Source: Rhodococcus sp. IITR03 (GTDB lineage Bacteria; Actinomycetota; Actinomycetes; Mycobacteriales; Mycobacteriaceae). Taken from it: 7,403 nucleotides of DNA. Position numbers and translations under genes: made by a program. Shown here in pieces: positions 5,627 through 7,403 of this stretch. The DNA lies in the NCBI GenBank assembly GCA_001017865.1, contig LATQ01000445.1:1-7403 (forward strand), read 5' to 3'. Position 1 is the stretch's first letter. The number at the start of each line of letters is the position of its first letter. The notes below the pieces were generated by a model. The model saw nothing but the letters and a program-made list of their open reading frames with translations. It ran no database searches and was not told the origin of the DNA.

Positions 5627-5993
5627 GAGCTGTCTCGATGGCCTGGAGAGAGGCACGCACCCGCTGGCCGAGTCCTGGCTGGGTGATGGTGGCCAGGATC
5701 GAAGCCCGGGAGGCGCGGCGTTCCTGGACGGTGCCGGGATGGATCAGCGGGATCTTGAACGACTGGTAGTCCCGGTATTCGATCTCGTGGGCTTCCTCGG
5801 CGGACAGCTCCTCGAGCAGTCCGTCGTTCTCGGCGAGGAACACCTCGTGCTGATGCTCCCAGGTATCGGACAGATGCTTCCAGAACATCAACGGGAAGAT
5901 CACTGAGGAGTACTGCGCCTCGGGCATCGCCACGCGCAGTTCATCGGCGGCGTCCCAGAGCCGGTTCTCGACCTCCTGCTGGGTCACTGTCAT
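5627..5993 (-). pseudogene. hsdM: type I restriction-modification methyltransferase subunit M, N-terminal fragment
   Basis: HsdM is the adenine methyltransferase subunit of type I restriction systems. ATG5993 is supported by AAGGAC about 9 nt upstream. Residues 1-122 match the HsdM N-terminal helical domain: MTVTQQEVENRLWDAADELR, YSSVIFPLMFWKHLSDTWE, and QPGLGQRVRASLQAIETA. The expected next block (N-x-x-L-x-G-I/V-F... W-x-N-K) is missing. The methyltransferase core with the N-P-P-F/Y motif and S-adenosylmethionine site is absent too. The open frame continues to 5028, but only as an out-of-frame reading of IS5 sequence, so the 321-residue ORF is an artefactual fusion. Residues ~82-98 also fit the family poorly. 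No hsdS or hsdR is visible. About 200 bp between this fragment and the recognisable IS5 part are unassigned. Confidence 0.75.
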
Positions 5994-6184
5994 CCGTCGG
6001 GTGTCCTTGCTTGTTGAACGGTTACGACCCGAGGGGTCGCGGTGATGCGCTTCATCAGCCTATTTCGACTGCTTCAGCGTGGCCGTGACGGGTGGGATGG
6101 GTTCCGGACGGAACAGCACGCTCCGCCATGCCCCTACCTGGGCGGATTCTGCACGGAACACTCGATCCGGCAGGAGAGTCGGAC
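5994..6184. other. divergent intergenic region with two small hairpins
   Basis: It separates hsdM (minus) from the zinc-ribbon gene (plus) and should hold both promoters, but no clear -10/-35 pair is visible. CGACCC-GAG-GGGTCG (6025-6039) is a perfect 6-bp stem, and TGATG-CGCTT-CATCA (6043-6057) a 5-bp stem. They could be operators or attenuating structures. A possible small ORF from ATG6045 (MRFISLFRLLQRGRDGW...), with GAGGGG 8 nt upstream, covers part of it. Its first ~45 codons have GC-rich third positions, but I recognise no family and its end overlaps the zinc-ribbon gene out of frame. Confidence 0.4.
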
Positions 6185-6325
6185 ATGGAGCGGACTGCGT
6201 CGGCGTCCCGAGGTGGGGGTTATACCGAGCCGAAACGGTGCGATGGGTGTGGGCGCACCTTCTGGGCGAAACGGGAGTGGAACCGGGTCACGGTGCGGTG
6301 CCCGCACTGCCGGCATCGGCACTGA
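6185..6325 (+). CDS. 46-residue zinc-ribbon microprotein
   Basis: The start is ATG6185, with AGGAG (6172-6176) 8 nt upstream. The same frame is open from 6092, but that extension has no ribosome binding site and reads poorly. The protein has two CxxC knuckles, C19-D-G-C22 and C39-P-H-C42, separated by 16 residues (GRTFWAKREWNRVTVR), and ends in CRHRH. This spacing is a classic four-cysteine zinc ribbon, and the basic, aromatic loop suggests nucleic-acid or protein binding. Small zinc ribbons of this kind are common on actinobacterial plasmids and phages; their roles are mostly unknown. A strong terminator follows at 6455. The gene is divergent from the hsdM fragment. Confidence 0.7.
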   Translation: MERTASASRGGGYTEPKRCDGCGRTFWAKREWNRVTVRCPHCRHRH

Positions 6326-6454
6326 CGAAGGGATTCGACTTCCTGGCATGGGCAAAGGTTCGGTCGTGTTCTGCAGGTGCCGAGCCGATCGAGACCGGGG
6401 CTCGGTGAACGCCGCCCCCACCGGTGAGGTCTGTATCTGATCGACCGGCGTTAC

Positions 6455-6495
6455 GACGGGGCCGTCATTGGCTACCGGCCGGTGACGGCCCCGTC
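6455..6495. terminator. strong bidirectional hairpin terminator
   Basis: GACGGGGCCGTCA (6455-6467) and TGACGGCCCCGTC (6483-6495) form a perfect 13-bp GC-rich stem with a 15-nt loop. It lies between convergent genes: the zinc-ribbon gene (plus, ends 6325) and the secreted-protein gene (minus). There is no U-tract, as is usual for GC-rich actinobacteria. Confidence 0.75.
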
Positions 6496-7077
6496 TGTGG
6501 TTGTCCGATCGGCCGTGGCGCGGACCTGCGTCTGGGTGCGGCCTTTGTCGCGGCCTACTCCGGTGGACCTATCGGTGGAGGTTGAGGGAGCCGAGGAGTC
6601 CCGGGGTGGGTTCGGGCGCCGGTGGTGGGCCGACTCGGATCTCGTACTCGACTCGTTCGGATGCGGAGTCGGCGGACCATAGCCAGCCGCCGCCGTAGAG
6701 CATTTGTCCGCACTGTCCGATGAGTCTGTACTGCCTTGTGGCAGGTCGGCGCGTGTGATGGTGACGGTCTGTCCTGCCTGTGGGTAGCGGGTGGTGTCGG
6801 TGGGATCGGCCGGGGTGCCGTGGGGAGCTGGATTCTCGAAGGGAAGTACCGAGGTGCTGAAGCCTTCGGGGGACCCGATGATCGCGAGGGTGCATGTAAG
6901 CGTGGCTCCGCTGAGGACGCGCGGCTCGTTGGGGTTCGTGATCGTCGCAGTGATCGATGAATTGTCGCTGGTGAGCGTCACGATGGGAGGGAGCACAGTG
7001 GAGTCGGCGCTGGCTACGGCGGGAATGGCTAGCAGCGGCACCATCGGGGTGATTGCTGCGACAACGAGTCGTTTCAT
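6472..7077 (-). CDS. small secreted protein with frameshifted C-terminus
   Basis: The start ATG7077 gives a clean Sec signal peptide: MKRLVVAAITPMVPLLAIPAVASA with cleavage before DS. The long upstream extension to 7350 is His/Thr/Pro-rich shadow sequence. The mature protein begins with Thr/Ser-rich beta-type sequence (VTLTSDNSSITATITNPN, C62), a pattern common in small exported proteins of mycolic-acid actinomycetes; its function is unknown. After LPQGS (~6731) the open frame turns into Arg/Ser/Pro/His-rich sequence and reaches 6472, inside the terminator hairpin. The neighbouring frame gives YRLIGQCGQMLYGGGWLWS, ADSASERVEYEIRVGP, a Pro-rich stretch and GLLGSLNLHR, with a stop at 6569, 74 bp short of the hairpin. 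One base therefore seems missing near 6731, and the ancestral protein would be 169 residues with two cysteines. No clear ribosome binding site precedes the ATG. Confidence 0.65.
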   Translation of the reverse strand: MKRLVVAAITPMVPLLAIPAVASADSTVLPPIVTLTSDNSSITATITNPNEPRVLSGATLTCTLAIIGSPEGFSTSVLPFENPAPHGTPADPTDTTRYPQAGQTVTITRADLPQGSTDSSDSADKCSTAAAGYGPPTPHPNESSTRSESAHHRRPNPPRDSSAPSTSTDRSTGVGRDKGRTQTQVRATADRTTTDGAVTGR

Positions 7078-7378
7078 GCAGTTTTTCGTATCACGGCCTG
7101 GGTCGATGTGGATGGCACTGCGGTGGTGATCGAGCTGACGGGCACCAAGGAGCGTGGGGTCGGTGCGGCCCTGCGCGCGGCGTTGGATTGCCGGGTGTTC
7201 GATGTGGTGTGGATCGGTTCGGGTCTGGATATGTGGATCGATGAGGCGGGTCTGTTGGTGGGGGAGCCGGTGGTCAATCGTGTGGCGACCGATTGCGAAG
7301 GCCCACGGCTTCGTGTGGCAGCCGTATGTGGGTGCGGTGGTGTTCACCACCTCGGTGGACGACGAGAGGAGACGCTGA
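7076..7378 (+). pseudogene. DUF3846-like protein, broken by two frameshifts
   Basis: Pieces in two frames add up to a DUF3846-type protein, a small family of unknown function found on actinobacterial plasmids and phages. Frame one (from 7087) reads RITAWVDVDGTAVVIEL..., RAALDCRVFDVVWIG, GLDMWIDEAGLLVGEPVVN, RVAT. After ~7288 the next frame continues IAKAHGFVWQPYVGAVVF, TTSVDDERRR, stop at 7376-7378. GLDMWIDE-G, P-V-N-x-x-A-T and the aromatic 'GF-WQPY-G-V-F' ending are the family hallmarks. The second break fits two lost bases (accgatt, expected accgcgatt) or one extra. At the 5' end, ATGCAGTTTTT (7076-7086) would join RITAW if one T were added, giving MQFFRITAW; otherwise GTG7108 is a possible start. 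AGGGAAGGTGGAGG (7389-7402) just after the stop looks like the ribosome binding site of a further gene beyond the window. Confidence 0.6.
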
Positions 7379-7403
7379 GCCTGCGTGAGGGAAGGTGGAG
7401 GCG

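Noticed and set aside
5028..5993. Full-length 321-residue HsdM
   Set aside because: Only the first ~122 residues match; the remainder covers unassigned sequence and out-of-frame IS5 transposase.
6042..6440. 132-codon plus-strand ORF over the zinc-ribbon gene
   Set aside because: The part overlapping the zinc-ribbon gene is clearly the wrong frame; only the first ~45 codons could be a separate small gene, and no family is recognisable.
7078..7350. N-terminal extension of the secreted protein to 7350
   Set aside because: Antisense of the DUF3846-like gene and rich in His/Thr/Pro; it would bury the signal peptide, which starts cleanly at ATG7077.
1..7403. CRISPR array, tRNA or rRNA genes
   Set aside because: No regularly spaced repeats beyond the two-copy 16-bp tandem, and no tRNA- or rRNA-like segment was seen by eye on either strand.

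Overview
The window is GC-rich, with GC-ending codons, widespread weak Shine-Dalgarno sites, and protein families typical of actinobacterial accessory DNA (IS481 and IS5 transposases, DUF2690 and DUF3846 proteins, a lone HsdM fragment, an Abi protein). This fits a Rhodococcus/Nocardia/Gordonia-type actinomycete, most likely in a plasmid, island or other variable region. The host assignment is inferred from composition and family resemblance only.

Layout. (1) 3-791, plus strand: an Abi_2/HEPN-type abortive-infection protein, cut off by the window start and frameshifted close to its C-terminus. (2) 982-1674, minus: a 230-residue single-pass membrane protein of unknown function, converging on the Abi gene. 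(3) 1675-2285: about 600 bases without a convincing gene, but with a perfect 16-bp tandem repeat and a nested palindrome. (4) 2286-4191: a nearly complete IS481-family element with matching terminal inverted repeats. Its transposase is split by one missing base and carries an unusual C-terminal extension of three repeated beta-rich units. (5) 4402-4878, plus: a secreted DUF2690-like protein with a frameshifted tail, preceded by what looks like a degenerate second IS481 end. (6) 5017-5993, minus: the N-terminal ~122 residues of a type I modification subunit (HsdM), followed by the 3' part of an IS5-family transposase with its terminal repeat. (7) 6185-6325, plus: a 46-residue zinc-ribbon microprotein, then a strong hairpin terminator. 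(8) 6569-7077, minus: a small secreted protein with a frameshifted tail. (9) 7076-7378, plus: a DUF3846-like protein broken by two frameshifts, whose putative start codon overlaps that of the secreted protein on the other strand.

The dominant signal is decay. At least six genes each carry one or two small indels, mostly in short homopolymers, and correcting each one restores a recognisable protein end. Either this is a graveyard region between mobile elements, or the assembly carries uncorrected indel errors. I see no intact new multi-gene system. The most interesting items are the three-repeat tail of the IS481 transposase, the head-to-head CATG start overlap, the IS481 end remnant(s) around the DUF2690 gene, and the orphan membrane protein beside the Abi gene.
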